DNA from: Candidatus Methylopumilus rimovensis
GTDB taxonomy: Bacteria > Pseudomonadota > Gammaproteobacteria > Burkholderiales > Methylophilaceae
DNA: 64,000 nt
Direction: 5' to 3'
NCBI RefSeq assembly: GCF_006364615.1
Contig: NZ_CP040986.1
Coordinates: 248,001-312,000 of the forward strand
Part shown: one piece after another, positions 38,848 through 47,936 of the stretch
Layout of the letters: every line of letters starts with the position of its first letter
Position numbering within the stretch: position 1 is the first letter of the stretch
Notes under the pieces: generated by a model
Told to the model about the DNA's origin: nothing
What the model saw: only the letters and a program-made list of their open reading frames with translations
Database searches by the model: none
Translations under genes and position numbers: made by a program

Positions 38848-40121
38848 AATTACTAGCGCAAAGTAAATGGCTTTATGTTTTGCCTTTATTCTTAATATTA
38901 AATGGATGTGACAACATTCCTTTTGTGGATCAAGTTACAGCGCCTGATTACAAGGCTGCAGGGAGATCTCGTCCTCTAGAAGTGCCTCCTGACTTAACTT
39001 CAGCGACTTCAAATGATGCGTATGCAATACCAGGATCTACTAGTTATTCGGATTTTAAGAATGGACAGAAACAAGATAATAGCCAGTCAAACATTTTGCC
39101 TAATCCAGAGGGCATGAAAATTGTAAAAGCAGGTGCTCAAAGATGGCTGGTTGTTAATGCGCCAGCTGAGAAAATATGGCCAGTAATACGAGATTTTTGG
39201 TTAGATATGGGATTTGCCGTAAAAAAAGAAAATCCAGAAACAGGCGTTATGGAAACTGAATGGATTAAAGAAGGTGATCTTAAAGCAGACAATAATAAAA
39301 GCGCGCTCGATAAATTTGATGCATGGCTTGATTCTATCTCATCTGGCACGGCTAACCGTAAAAAATTTAGAACTCGACTAGATCGTGGTCTTCAAGAAGG
39401 CACGACTGAGATTTATATGACACATCGAAGTGTAGATGCAGCGCCTGATGACGGTAAGGAAAAAATCCGAACTCCTTACGGTGTTGTAGATAACGGTTTT
39501 AGAAATGATGCAAAGACTCAGCTGGAAACAAAAGCAGATTCGAAAGATGATGAATTAGATGCTGAGCTTTTAAGAAGGCTTATGATAAAACTTGGTGTAG
39601 CAGATAAGCGAGCGAAAGAAATTATTGCAGCACCAGTTAATCAAAAGAGAGCTGAAGTAAAAAAAGAAGCGGATGGAAGTTCTTCGCTCGAAATTCAAGA
39701 TCCTTTTGATCGCGCTTGGCGCAGAGTAGGTTTGGCTTTAGATATCATCGGATTTGTGATTGAAGACAAAGACAGATCAAATGGAATCTATTTTGTAAAA
39801 TATGCTGATGTTGATATTGATGATAGCCCCAAGAAGAAAAAAGGAGTGCTAGACTCTCTTATGTTCTGGAGCGACGATGACAAAAAAGACAAGCAGGATA
39901 AAGATATCAGCCAGAAAAAAGATAAGCCTTTATCTGAGAAGCTTAAATTCTGGGGCGGAAGCGATAAAGAAAAAACTAATCCAGAAAAACAATATCGCAT
40001 TAAAATTATTTCTTCAGACAATGGCGGCTCTCAAGTTATTATTGAGTTCCAAGATGGCAAGAGAAACAACTCATCTACCGCAAATCGAATCATCACTCTT
40101 CTTTATGATCAATTAAAATAA
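38844..40121 (+). CDS. bamC: Outer membrane assembly lipoprotein BamC
   Basis: BamC (NlpB/DapX) is an accessory lipoprotein of the beta-barrel assembly machine. The 425-residue protein has a signal peptide with lipobox LNGC (Cys22), the unstructured RSRPLEVPPDLT segment that contacts BamD, and two helix-grip domains (about 95-235 and 280-425). A strongly charged Lys/Asp linker (KKDKQDKDISQKKDK) is inserted within the second domain region, making it longer than E. coli BamC (344). It is coupled to dapA, and a metallo-hydrolase follows after 2 bp. Confidence 0.88.
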   Translation: MKLLAQSKWLYVLPLFLILNGCDNIPFVDQVTAPDYKAAGRSRPLEVPPDLTSATSNDAYAIPGSTSYSDFKNGQKQDNSQSNILPNPEGMKIVKAGAQRWLVVNAPAEKIWPVIRDFWLDMGFAVKKENPETGVMETEWIKEGDLKADNNKSALDKFDAWLDSISSGTANRKKFRTRLDRGLQEGTTEIYMTHRSVDAAPDDGKEKIRTPYGVVDNGFRNDAKTQLETKADSKDDELDAELLRRLMIKLGVADKRAKEIIAAPVNQKRAEVKKEADGSSSLEIQDPFDRAWRRVGLALDIIGFVIEDKDRSNGIYFVKYADVDIDDSPKKKKGVLDSLMFWSDDDKKDKQDKDISQKKDKPLSEKLKFWGGSDKEKTNPEKQYRIKIISSDNGGSQVIIEFQDGKRNNSSTANRIITLLYDQLK

Positions 40122-40123
40122 AG

Positions 40124-40894
40124 ATGCAATTCGCATCTTTAGGCAGCGGGAGCGCTGGTAATTCGTTTATAGTAAAGCAAAACCAATCACTTTTAATGAT
40201 TGATTGTGGTTTTGCAATGCAGGATATTGTGTCTAGATTGGATCGACTTAATCAATCCCCAGAAAATATCACAGGCATTCTTTTAACTCATGAACATGAA
40301 GATCATGTCAAAGGCGCCTTTAAACTAGCAAACAAATTCAAGATTCCTATATGGCTTTCTTATGGGACTTACAAGATGTGTGAAAAACACATGATTAAAT
40401 CTTATGAAATTGATTTGAATATAATTGATAGTCACAATACATTTGAAATAGAAGATTTTGTCATTCAACCCTTTCCAGTGCCTCATGATGCAAGAGAGCC
40501 TACTCAATTTACATTAAGTGATGGCAATCATAAATTGGGCATTTTGACAGACACGGGAAGCTCAACACCTCATATTGAAAAGATGCTTCAGCAACTAGAT
40601 GCGCTCATTATAGAATTTAATCACGACCTTAATTTGCTTGAATCAAGCGAGTACACATACAGCTTGAAGAAAAGAATTAGCGGTAAATTAGGTCATTTAG
40701 ACAATCAAACAGCAGCTGAAATTTTGGGGAAAATTCAATTTAAACAATTAAAACATCTTGTCGCAGCGCATTTAAGTGAGAAAAATAATACTGAAGAGCT
40801 AGTGAAAGAAGCTATTGTAGGAAAAATAGGATGTGAGCGTGATTGGATAAAAATTGCAACGCAAGTCGACGGAACGTCGTGGCAGGTTATATAA
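40124..40894 (+). CDS. Metallo-beta-lactamase-fold hydrolase (YycJ/WalJ-like)
   Basis: The 256-residue protein is an MBL-fold metal-dependent hydrolase. It opens with FASLGSGSAGNSF, has the metal motif LTHEHEDHVKGA (HxHxDH), a second His in PVPHDAREPT, the Asp of GILTDTGS, and a late AAHLSEKNN histidine. This pattern fits the YycJ/WalJ exonuclease-like group. The dapA-bamC-MBL order recurs in betaproteobacteria. Specific activity is not shown by the sequence. It ends at a bidirectional terminator. Confidence 0.85.
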   Translation: MQFASLGSGSAGNSFIVKQNQSLLMIDCGFAMQDIVSRLDRLNQSPENITGILLTHEHEDHVKGAFKLANKFKIPIWLSYGTYKMCEKHMIKSYEIDLNIIDSHNTFEIEDFVIQPFPVPHDAREPTQFTLSDGNHKLGILTDTGSSTPHIEKMLQQLDALIIEFNHDLNLLESSEYTYSLKKRISGKLGHLDNQTAAEILGKIQFKQLKHLVAAHLSEKNNTEELVKEAIVGKIGCERDWIKIATQVDGTSWQVI

Positions 40895-40923
40895 AAAAAG
40901 CCGGTTAAAAACCGGCTTTTTTA
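40893..40923. terminator. Bidirectional terminator, MBL hydrolase / small lipoprotein
   Basis: The hairpin AAAAAAGCCGGT with complement ACCGGCTTTTTT and an A/T-rich loop begins at the MBL-gene stop and has U-runs on both strands. It separates the plus-strand dapA operon from the convergent small lipoprotein gene. A second, AT-only inverted repeat (AATAGATA / TATCTATT, 40931-40949) overlaps the stop codon of the minus-strand gene. Confidence 0.9.
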
Positions 40924-40947
40924 TTCGTACAATAGATAAATTATCTA

Positions 40948-41079
40948 TTATTTAGCTTCAGCAGCTGGAGCAGCCTCAGCAGCTGGAGCTGCATCAGCAG
41001 CAGGAGCAGCTTCTTCTTTTTTGCCGCAAGCAGTTAAACCAATAGCTAATAATAAAGCGATAAGTAGTGAACGTGTCAT
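40948..41079 (-). CDS. Small Ala/Pro-rich lipoprotein (43 aa)
   Basis: A 43-residue ORF with ATG at 41079 and an AAGGAT ribosome site encodes a signal peptide (MTRSLLIALLLAIGLTAC) with lipobox LTAC, then a mature part of about 26 residues: CGKKEE followed by near-repeats of AAPAAEA. After lipid attachment only an Ala/Pro-rich flexible tail would remain. Such mini-lipoproteins occur in proteobacteria, some related to entericidin; I cannot assign a function. The terminator on its 3' side and the clean signal peptide support a real, separately transcribed gene. Confidence 0.82.
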   Translation of the reverse strand: MTRSLLIALLLAIGLTACGKKEEAAPAADAAPAAEAAPAAEAK

Positions 41080-41168
41080 TTTTAATCCTTAAAATTAATG
41101 TTGAATTCGGGGCTATGTAAAGCTCCCTGACAATTATTCTACAACAAAACAAGCTGGATAGTTAAATA

Positions 41169-42320
41169 TTATTGAATAAAATCAATAAATCCTGAGAGGT
41201 ACAAAGGGAGTAAGGTTATCCCCAAAGCGTTTAAATCTTTTTTGTCTAAACTGGGTTTAAATGCGATTTTTTTGTTATTTGCAAGTTGTCTTAGATATGC
41301 AGCATATTTCTTATCAACTTCGATGAGCTCACCATTAATATAAAAATTATTTTTTATAAAAAGCATTCTTGTTTTAGGGTTAAGTTCTAGAATCTTTTTT
41401 GAGAGATTTTTTTTAAAGATTTCAAGTGAAATCGGCTTAGGGCGCTGAAAAATAGCAGTTTCAACTGGCTCAGTAAGTAATTGACCAATAAAAGTATTGA
41501 TCAAATTTTTACTCCAACGCAATTGATTAACTGTCTGTTGAATTTTCTTAATCATATTTGTATTAATTTCAGCTGGATCTTTTTGAAGATTTAAATTCGG
41601 ATCTTTATACAAATAATTTTTATTCGTGTTCAAGCTGTCTTGAATAAAATCTAAAAATTTAGATTGGATTTCAAATGTACTAGGTGCTCTGAAGCCAATC
41701 GAATAAGTGAGACAATCATCACTTTGCGAAATGCCCCAGTGCCCTATATTAGGAGGCAAATAGAGCATATCACCCGGTTTGAGTACCCAAGAATTTTTAC
41801 TTCTAAAATTGGTAATAATCTTAATAGCTGATTTTTTATCTAGAGAAAATTCTTTTTGGTCGCTAATCTTCCATTCTCTTTCACCGCTTGCCTGAAATAA
41901 AAATACATCGTAGGAGTCAAAATGAGGGCCAACACTTCCATTCTTCGTGGCATAACTCACCATTAAATCATCAAGCCGTGCATATGGAATAAACTTAAAA
42001 AGATTTAGAAAAGAATTGGCAAAAGAAAAATGATGATTAATATTTTGTACAAGTACCGTCCAAGGCGCATTCTTTTTTTTAGGGAAGTCTGATTTTTCGA
42101 AGGGACCATATTTCACTTGCCACAAGCCTTGCTTATATTCTATAAGACGGGATATGGCTTCTTCATCTTGTGCAATATAAAAAAGATCTTTTTCTGTGAT
42201 GGGGGATTGAAAGTTTTCAATTGCATTTCGAATGAGGAGCGGTTTTTTTTGCCAATATTTTTTTAAGAAGGTATCAACCGATGTTTTTCCTAAAATGTGA
42301 TTTTTACGATTTAATCGCAT
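41169..42320 (-). CDS. JmjC-type ribosomal protein L16 arginine hydroxylase (RoxA/YcfD-like)
   Basis: The 383-residue protein is a cupin-fold Fe(II)/2-oxoglutarate oxygenase. The iron triad appears as HFD in GPHFDSYDVF and His in NIGHWGISQ, with LKPGDMLYLPP between them, the pattern of YcfD (RoxA), which hydroxylates Arg81 of ribosomal protein L16. N-terminal FLKKYWQKKPLLIRNA is also typical. The C-terminal dimerisation/winged-helix part is present. Assignment to L16 as substrate follows the family. The gene is divergent from pyrD across 46 bp. Confidence 0.88.
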   Translation of the reverse strand: MRLNRKNHILGKTSVDTFLKKYWQKKPLLIRNAIENFQSPITEKDLFYIAQDEEAISRLIEYKQGLWQVKYGPFEKSDFPKKKNAPWTVLVQNINHHFSFANSFLNLFKFIPYARLDDLMVSYATKNGSVGPHFDSYDVFLFQASGEREWKISDQKEFSLDKKSAIKIITNFRSKNSWVLKPGDMLYLPPNIGHWGISQSDDCLTYSIGFRAPSTFEIQSKFLDFIQDSLNTNKNYLYKDPNLNLQKDPAEINTNMIKKIQQTVNQLRWSKNLINTFIGQLLTEPVETAIFQRPKPISLEIFKKNLSKKILELNPKTRMLFIKNNFYINGELIEVDKKYAAYLRQLANNKKIAFKPSLDKKDLNALGITLLPLYLSGFIDFIQ

Positions 42321-42366
42321 AATATTTATTAAGCCTTATAACTTCCTAAGTTAAAATAACGGTGTT

Positions 42367-43380
42367 ATGAGCCACCAATTAATTCGTTCATTGTTATTTA
42401 AGTTTGATGCAGAATTTTCGCATGACTTAACCCTTAAGGCACTATCTCTTTCTAATAAAATCGGACTTTTAAGTTTTTTAAAATCCCCAAACCCTTGCAA
42501 GCTCAGAACTGTAATGGGTATTCCCTTTCAAAATCCAGTGGGATTAGCTGCAGGACTGGATAAAAATGCAAATCACATAGATGCTTTAGGTAAATTGGGG
42601 TTTGGCTTTATTGAAGTTGGGACGATTACCCCAAGACCTCAATTAGGCAATCCAAAGCCGCGATTATTTAGATTGCCAGAGGTTCAGGGCATTATTAACC
42701 GATTTGGATTCAACAATGTAGGTCTTGAGGCCGCAGTAGAAAATATAAGATTAAGTAAATATAAAGGTGTGCTTGGAATTAATATTGGTAAGAATTTTGA
42801 TACACCTCTAGAACGGGCTGGGGAAGATTATCTTTTATGTATGAAAAAGGTTTATCAATATGCAAATTATATTGCAGTCAATATTTCTTCACCCAATACC
42901 AAAAACTTAAGAGACCTTCAAGAAACTAAAGCTTTAAATATTCTTTTGGCTCAACTTAAAGATGAGCAAACTAGATTAGCTGATTACTATGGACGCTATG
43001 TCCCTATTGCATTAAAAATTTCACCTGATTTAACAAATAAACATTTAGATGCAATATCAAAAAGCATTATCAAAAATAGAATTGATGGCGTAATAGCAAC
43101 TAATACAACTATTAGCAGAGAGTTGGTGAGTGATCTTTTTAACGGAAAAGAAGCTGGAGGCATGTCAGGCAAACCTCTATTTAAATTATCTAATTCAATT
43201 ATTCGCGAACTTCATGCAAGACTTCAAGGCGAGGTTCCCATTATTGGCGTCGGAGGTATATTTTCTGGAGAAGATGCCTTAGAAAAAATAAATGCTGGTG
43301 CAGAGCTTGTCCAAATTTATTCAGGTCTCGTTTACCAAGGAAGAAAGCTCGTTCTCGATGCTTGCCAGTCCATTGGTTAA
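42367..43380 (+). CDS. pyrD: Dihydroorotate dehydrogenase (quinone)
   Basis: PyrD class 2 oxidises dihydroorotate to orotate at the inner membrane and passes electrons to quinone. The 337-residue protein has the N-terminal membrane-associating helices of class 2 enzymes, GIPFQNPVGLAAGLDKNA, EVGTITPRPQLGNPKPRLFRL, NRFGFNNVG, AVNISSPNTKNLRDLQ with the catalytic Ser, and IGVGGIFSGEDALEKI for FMN binding. No anomaly. It is followed after 2 bp by a GST-fold gene. Confidence 0.97.
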   Translation: MSHQLIRSLLFKFDAEFSHDLTLKALSLSNKIGLLSFLKSPNPCKLRTVMGIPFQNPVGLAAGLDKNANHIDALGKLGFGFIEVGTITPRPQLGNPKPRLFRLPEVQGIINRFGFNNVGLEAAVENIRLSKYKGVLGINIGKNFDTPLERAGEDYLLCMKKVYQYANYIAVNISSPNTKNLRDLQETKALNILLAQLKDEQTRLADYYGRYVPIALKISPDLTNKHLDAISKSIIKNRIDGVIATNTTISRELVSDLFNGKEAGGMSGKPLFKLSNSIIRELHARLQGEVPIIGVGGIFSGEDALEKINAGAELVQIYSGLVYQGRKLVLDACQSIG

Positions 43381-43382
43381 TA

Positions 43383-43982
43383 ATGTTAATTAGACCAAGA
43401 CTATACACATATAGACGCTGTCCTTACGCTATTCGATCACGGCTAGCTTTATATCAAGCTAAAATAGATTATGAATCTATAGAAATTTCACTCAAAGATA
43501 AACCTATTGATTTTTTAGCACTCAGCCCTAAAGGTACAGTTCCAGTGTTAGTTGATAATAATGGAAAGGTTATCGAAGAAAGCTTGGAAATCATGATATG
43601 GGCACTCAATAAATCTGATCCAGACAATTGGATCTTAAATGATAATAATCTTAGCCAGGAGCTTATTTATGAAAATGATTTTAGTTTTAAGAAAAATCTA
43701 GATAGATATAAATATGCCGATCGTTTTCCTGAGCACTCCAAAGAATATTATCGTGCTCAATGTGAACTATTTATAAATGTATTGAATGAAAAATTAAAAT
43801 CAAAAAATTATTTGATGACAGAAAAAATAAGCCTTGCTGATGTAGCAATATTTCCTTTTATAAGACAGTTTTCTTTGGTGGATGAAGATTGGTTTTTAAA
43901 TTCTAAATATCGAGAATTAAAAAAATGGCTTCAGAATTTCATAGAAAGCCAAATGTTTAAAGATGTAATGAAAAAGAATTAA
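43383..43982 (+). CDS. Glutathione S-transferase-fold protein
   Basis: The 200-residue protein has an N-terminal thioredoxin-like domain with RLYTYRRCPYAIRSRLAL (CPYA active-site-like motif), the cis-Pro in KGTVPVL and ESLEIM in the glutathione-binding position, followed by an all-helical C-terminal domain (SLADVAIFPFIRQF). The CPYA motif suggests a glutaredoxin-2 or omega-like thiol transferase. ATG at 43383 is preferred over a start seven codons upstream inside pyrD. The stop overlaps the convergent clpA stop by 3 bp. Confidence 0.85.
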   Translation: MLIRPRLYTYRRCPYAIRSRLALYQAKIDYESIEISLKDKPIDFLALSPKGTVPVLVDNNGKVIEESLEIMIWALNKSDPDNWILNDNNLSQELIYENDFSFKKNLDRYKYADRFPEHSKEYYRAQCELFINVLNEKLKSKNYLMTEKISLADVAIFPFIRQFSLVDEDWFLNSKYRELKKWLQNFIESQMFKDVMKKN

Positions 43983-46246
43983 GACTCTTGAAGGATGGCT
44001 TTATTTTCCTCTTCAAAAATTAATTTCACTTTATCATTACTATCAATATCAATGATTACATTGCCACCATTGGTTAACTTTCCGAAAAGTAGCTCATCCG
44101 CAAGCGCTTTTCTGATTGTATCTTGAATGAGGCGTGACATCGGTCTTGCGCCCATACTCGGATCAAAACCATTTTTAGCTAAATATGATTTAAGTGAATC
44201 TGTGAAAGTTGCATCCACTTTTTTCTCATGGAGTTGATCTTCGAGCTGCATTAGGAATTTGTCGACAACTTTTAAAATGACGTCATGACTGAGTGGCGCA
44301 AATGATACCGTTGCATCAAGTCTATTTCTAAACTCAGGGGTAAATAATCGTTTGATTTCCGCTTGTTCATCGCCCATTTTTTTAGATTGCGTAAATCCCA
44401 TAGAAGTTTTTGAGAGGGACTCTGCTCCAGCATTTGTTGTCATAATAAGCGTGACATTTCTAAAATCCGTTTTTCTACCGTTACTATCTGTTAAAGAACC
44501 GTGATCCATCACTTGAAGAAGGATATTAAAAATATCTGGATGCGCTTTTTCAATTTCATCAAGAAGAAGCACACAATAAGGCTGTTTGTTGACAGATTCA
44601 GTCAAGAGCCCGCCTTGGTCAAATCCCACATACCCTGGAGGAGCGCCGATGAGTCTTGATACAGCATGTCTTTCCATATATTCGCTCATATCAATACGAA
44701 CGAGTTCAATACCTAATATATAAGCAAGTTGGCGGGCCACTTCTGTTTTTCCAACGCCTGTTGGGCCGCTAAAGAGGAAATTGCCAATCGGTTTATTTGG
44801 CATACCTAATCCACTTCTTGTCATCTTGATAGCGCTTGCTAGATTTTCGATTGCTTTATCTTGCCCGAAAATTACCGCTTTAAGATCTCGTTCAAGATTT
44901 TTAAGGGCGTTTTTGTCGTCATTAGAAATATTTTTTGGAGGTATCTTTGCGATCTTCGCCACGATATCTTCAATTTCTTTATTAGTAATAACTTTTTTTT
45001 GTTTATTTTTTGGGAGTATTCTTTGTGCTGCCCCAGCTTCATCAATTACATCAATAGCTTTGTCAGGGAGATGTCTATCATTGATATATTTTGCAGAAAG
45101 TTCCGCAGCACTATTAATCGCTGTAACAGAATATTTTACATTATGATGTTTTTCAAATCTTGATTTAAGACCCTTAAGGATATTGATCGTATCAAGAATA
45201 CTAGGCTCGTTAACATCAATTTTCTGAAATCTTCTTGTGAGCGCATGATCTTTCTCAAAGACTGTTCTGTATTCCTGGTAAGTCGTTGCGCCGATACATT
45301 TAATAGATCCATTTGATAGCGCCGGCTTAAGAAGATTAGATGCATCAAGTGTTCCACCACTTGCAGAACCAGCCCCTATAAGGGTATGAATTTCATCAAT
45401 AAACAAAATAGCATCTTTTTGTTCGTTCAGTTGCTTCATGACAGATTTAAGTCTTTGTTCAAAATCTCCACGATATTTTGTGCCTGCAAGTAAGGAGCCC
45501 ATATCGAGAGAGAATATGGTGGTATTTTCTAAAATACTAGGAACTTCTTTGTCGACAATTCTTTTTGCGAGTCCTTCGGCAATAGCAGTTTTACCAACCC
45601 CGGCTTCACCTACCAAGAGCGGATTATTTTTTCTTCTTCTACATAATGTTTGAATGACACGTTCAATTTCTGAATCTCGACCAATAAGCGGGTCAATTTT
45701 TCCAGCCAATACCATCTTATTTAGATTGATCGTATATGTTTCTAGAGCTTTAGAAGAAGGGGATTCTTGATCATTTTCTTGTTCGGGAGATGTTTTCTGT
45801 GTATCACCTTCATTTAATTTAGAAACGCCATGCGCAATAAAATTAACAACATCAAGTCGAGTCACACCTTGTTGATGAAGAAAATAAACAGCGTGTGAAT
45901 CTTTTTCACCATATATTGCGACTAAAACATTTGCGCCATTTACTTCTTTTTTGCCAGAAGATTGCACATGAAGCATCGCTCTTTGAATAACTCTTTGAAA
46001 TCCGAGTGTGGGTTGGGTGTCTACTTCATCTTCACCAGATATGGTTGGCGTATGATCATCGATATATTGTGTTAATTCATTTCTAAGCGTATCAATATTC
46101 GAGCCACACGCTTTTAGTACTTCGGCTGCTGAGGGATTGTCAAGCATAGCGAGAAGTAAATGTTCAACCGTAATAAGCTCATGACGCTTTTGTCTAGCGT
46201 CCATAAATGCCATATGTAGGCTTACTTCGAGTTCTTGAGCAATCAT
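43979..46246 (-). CDS. clpA: ATP-dependent Clp protease ATP-binding subunit ClpA
   Basis: ClpA is the AAA+ unfoldase that feeds substrates to ClpP. The 755-residue protein has the N-terminal double Clp repeat (about 1-145), first AAA module (GEAGVGKTAI, LFIDEIHTLIG), second AAA module (SGPTGVGKTE, LLLDEIEKAHPDI), and the C-terminal D2-small domain. The tripeptide IGF/L-type ClpP-binding loop lies in the second module. It is preceded by clpS after 9 bp, so the N-end-rule adaptor is co-produced. No clpP is in the window. Confidence 0.96.
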   Translation of the reverse strand: MIAQELEVSLHMAFMDARQKRHELITVEHLLLAMLDNPSAAEVLKACGSNIDTLRNELTQYIDDHTPTISGEDEVDTQPTLGFQRVIQRAMLHVQSSGKKEVNGANVLVAIYGEKDSHAVYFLHQQGVTRLDVVNFIAHGVSKLNEGDTQKTSPEQENDQESPSSKALETYTINLNKMVLAGKIDPLIGRDSEIERVIQTLCRRRKNNPLLVGEAGVGKTAIAEGLAKRIVDKEVPSILENTTIFSLDMGSLLAGTKYRGDFEQRLKSVMKQLNEQKDAILFIDEIHTLIGAGSASGGTLDASNLLKPALSNGSIKCIGATTYQEYRTVFEKDHALTRRFQKIDVNEPSILDTINILKGLKSRFEKHHNVKYSVTAINSAAELSAKYINDRHLPDKAIDVIDEAGAAQRILPKNKQKKVITNKEIEDIVAKIAKIPPKNISNDDKNALKNLERDLKAVIFGQDKAIENLASAIKMTRSGLGMPNKPIGNFLFSGPTGVGKTEVARQLAYILGIELVRIDMSEYMERHAVSRLIGAPPGYVGFDQGGLLTESVNKQPYCVLLLDEIEKAHPDIFNILLQVMDHGSLTDSNGRKTDFRNVTLIMTTNAGAESLSKTSMGFTQSKKMGDEQAEIKRLFTPEFRNRLDATVSFAPLSHDVILKVVDKFLMQLEDQLHEKKVDATFTDSLKSYLAKNGFDPSMGARPMSRLIQDTIRKALADELLFGKLTNGGNVIIDIDSNDKVKLIFEEENKAILQES

Positions 46247-46255
46247 AATTTAAGT

Positions 46256-46570
46256 TTAATCAATTCTTTCAATAATACATTGCAAAGGATGCTGATGTTC
46301 TTTCGCATAGTTTAGCACTTGATTCATTTTTGTTTCGGCAATATCTACAGGGAAAATTCCACATACACCTAATCCCTCTGTATGTATTTTTAACATTATA
46401 CGAGTGGCCTCATCAACACTTTTATTAAAAAAACGTTGAATCGTATTTACTACGAATTCCATGGGCGTAAAGTCATCATTTAGTATGATCACTTTGTACA
46501 TACTAGGAAGTTTAGTCTTAGCTTTTTTTGGACTAAGCTTTATGTCTTCAGTTGCATTTATTTTTGGCAT
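46256..46570 (-). CDS. clpS: ATP-dependent Clp protease adaptor ClpS
   Basis: ClpS binds N-degron substrates and delivers them to ClpA. The 104-residue protein has the [11 protein letters not shown] motif that contacts N-terminal hydrophobic residues, followed by [23 protein letters not shown] with the ligand-contacting His/Gly region. It lies immediately upstream of clpA. Length and motifs are typical. Confidence 0.96.
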   Translation of the reverse strand: MPKINATEDIKLSPKKAKTKLPSMYKVIILNDDFTPMEFVVNTIQRFFNKSVDEATRIMLKIHTEGLGVCGIFPVDIAETKMNQVLNYAKEHQHPLQCIIERID

Positions 46571-46645
46571 TAGCTAAACCCTAATGATTATTGTGATTAA
46601 AAAAAATAAAAACTCAAGCAATTCTTTTTGAGAATTTAAAAAAAA

Positions 46646-47923
46646 TTACGATATTGGGTAGATTTTTATGCTCTTCACAATGCGATCGTGAGATTGAAGA
46701 ATTTCTAAGGTGTGATTAGCAATTTTGAAGCTTGTGTTCGGTTCAGGGATATCCTCAAAATATTCTAATACTAAGCCATTCAGTGTTTTAGGTCCGTCAA
46801 TTGGAAATTGAAGATTCAATTTTTTATTCAGTGTACGAATGGCGACACTTCCATCTACAATCCATCCGCCATCTTGATCTTGACTAAATTTAGATGATTT
46901 TGATAGAAAATCTAGGTTAAATTCACCGACAATTTCTTCTAAGATATCTTCAAGGCTTAATAGCCCAATAAATTCACCATGCTCATTTACAATTAAACCC
47001 ACTCTTTCTTGCTTATCTTGAAAGTGTTGCATTTGGGTATATAAAGGTGTGCCCGAAGGAATAAAGTATGGCTCTGAAATGAGTGTTTTTAAATCATCTT
47101 TTGTAATTTTATTTAAGGCATCATGCAAATTAAGTTGTTTGATAATTTTTTGAGTATTAAGCAAGCCTAAAATACTTTCAGGTGAATTTTTTTTGACTAA
47201 TATTCTACTGTGTTGGAAGGTAAGCAGTTTTTGAATAACCTCTTCATCAGTTAAATCAAAATCGATAGACTCAACAGAAGTATGAGGAATCATAATATCA
47301 TCAACAGTTATCCGTTCGAGCTCAAATAAATTAAGTAAAATTTTGCGATGTTGATTGGGAATGAATTGACCAGCTTCAGAAATAATACTTCTTAATTCAT
47401 CCATGGATATTGCATGAAGATTATTATTGAAATCTATCTTCACATTAAATATTTTTACAAATGTTAATACAAAAAAGTTAACTAAGATAACTATGGGATA
47501 GAGAATTTTTAAAAGCGGGTAGAGCACGTAGCTACTAAAGAAAGCAAAACGTTCAGGCTTGGAAGCTGCAATAACTTTAGGTGATATCTCGCCAAAAATA
47601 AGAATCAAAAATGTAGTTACTAAAGTTCCGACCATGAGCGCTATTTGACCTTCTCCATAAAGCCTAACTGTAATAACCGTTACAAACATTGCAGAGGCTG
47701 CATTCGCGAATTCTTTACATAGCAATATGACGCCTAAAAGCTTATCTGTTGAAGAGAGAAGTTTGTGAGTAAGTTTTGCTGCATGATTACCCTGGGATAC
47801 CAGATGTTTTAATCTATAACGATTGAGTGTCATTAAGCTTGTTTCAGCAAGCGAGAAAAATGCTGATATAGCAACTAAAGCTATAAGAATGACAAATTGA
47901 TAACTAATGGAAAGGGTGTTCAA
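46646..47923 (-). CDS. CNNM/CBS-domain transporter, HlyC/CorC (YfjD) type
   Basis: The 425-residue protein has a four-helix CNNM (DUF21) membrane domain at the N-terminus (about 1-185, with FFSLAETSLMTLNRYRLK), a CBS pair (about 205-325), and a C-terminal CorC_HlyC domain. Homologues take part in Mg2+/Co2+ efflux or resistance; substrate here is inferred. The start is TTG at 47923, 13 bp after secF: an in-frame stop two codons upstream and the membrane helix just downstream leave no alternative. No good Shine-Dalgarno is visible, which suggests coupling to secF. Confidence 0.85.
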   Translation of the reverse strand: MNTLSISYQFVILIALVAISAFFSLAETSLMTLNRYRLKHLVSQGNHAAKLTHKLLSSTDKLLGVILLCKEFANAASAMFVTVITVRLYGEGQIALMVGTLVTTFLILIFGEISPKVIAASKPERFAFFSSYVLYPLLKILYPIVILVNFFVLTFVKIFNVKIDFNNNLHAISMDELRSIISEAGQFIPNQHRKILLNLFELERITVDDIMIPHTSVESIDFDLTDEEVIQKLLTFQHSRILVKKNSPESILGLLNTQKIIKQLNLHDALNKITKDDLKTLISEPYFIPSGTPLYTQMQHFQDKQERVGLIVNEHGEFIGLLSLEDILEEIVGEFNLDFLSKSSKFSQDQDGGWIVDGSVAIRTLNKKLNLQFPIDGPKTLNGLVLEYFEDIPEPNTSFKIANHTLEILQSHDRIVKSIKIYPIS

Positions 47924-47936
47924 AGTTTAAAAAAAC

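Noticed and set aside
43362-43382. Seven-codon upstream extension of the GST-fold gene
   Set aside because: It overlaps the pyrD end in another frame; ATG at 43383 fits the fold.
44781-45146. 121-codon frame antisense to clpA
   Set aside because: It is a mirror of the ClpA coding frame with no independent signal.
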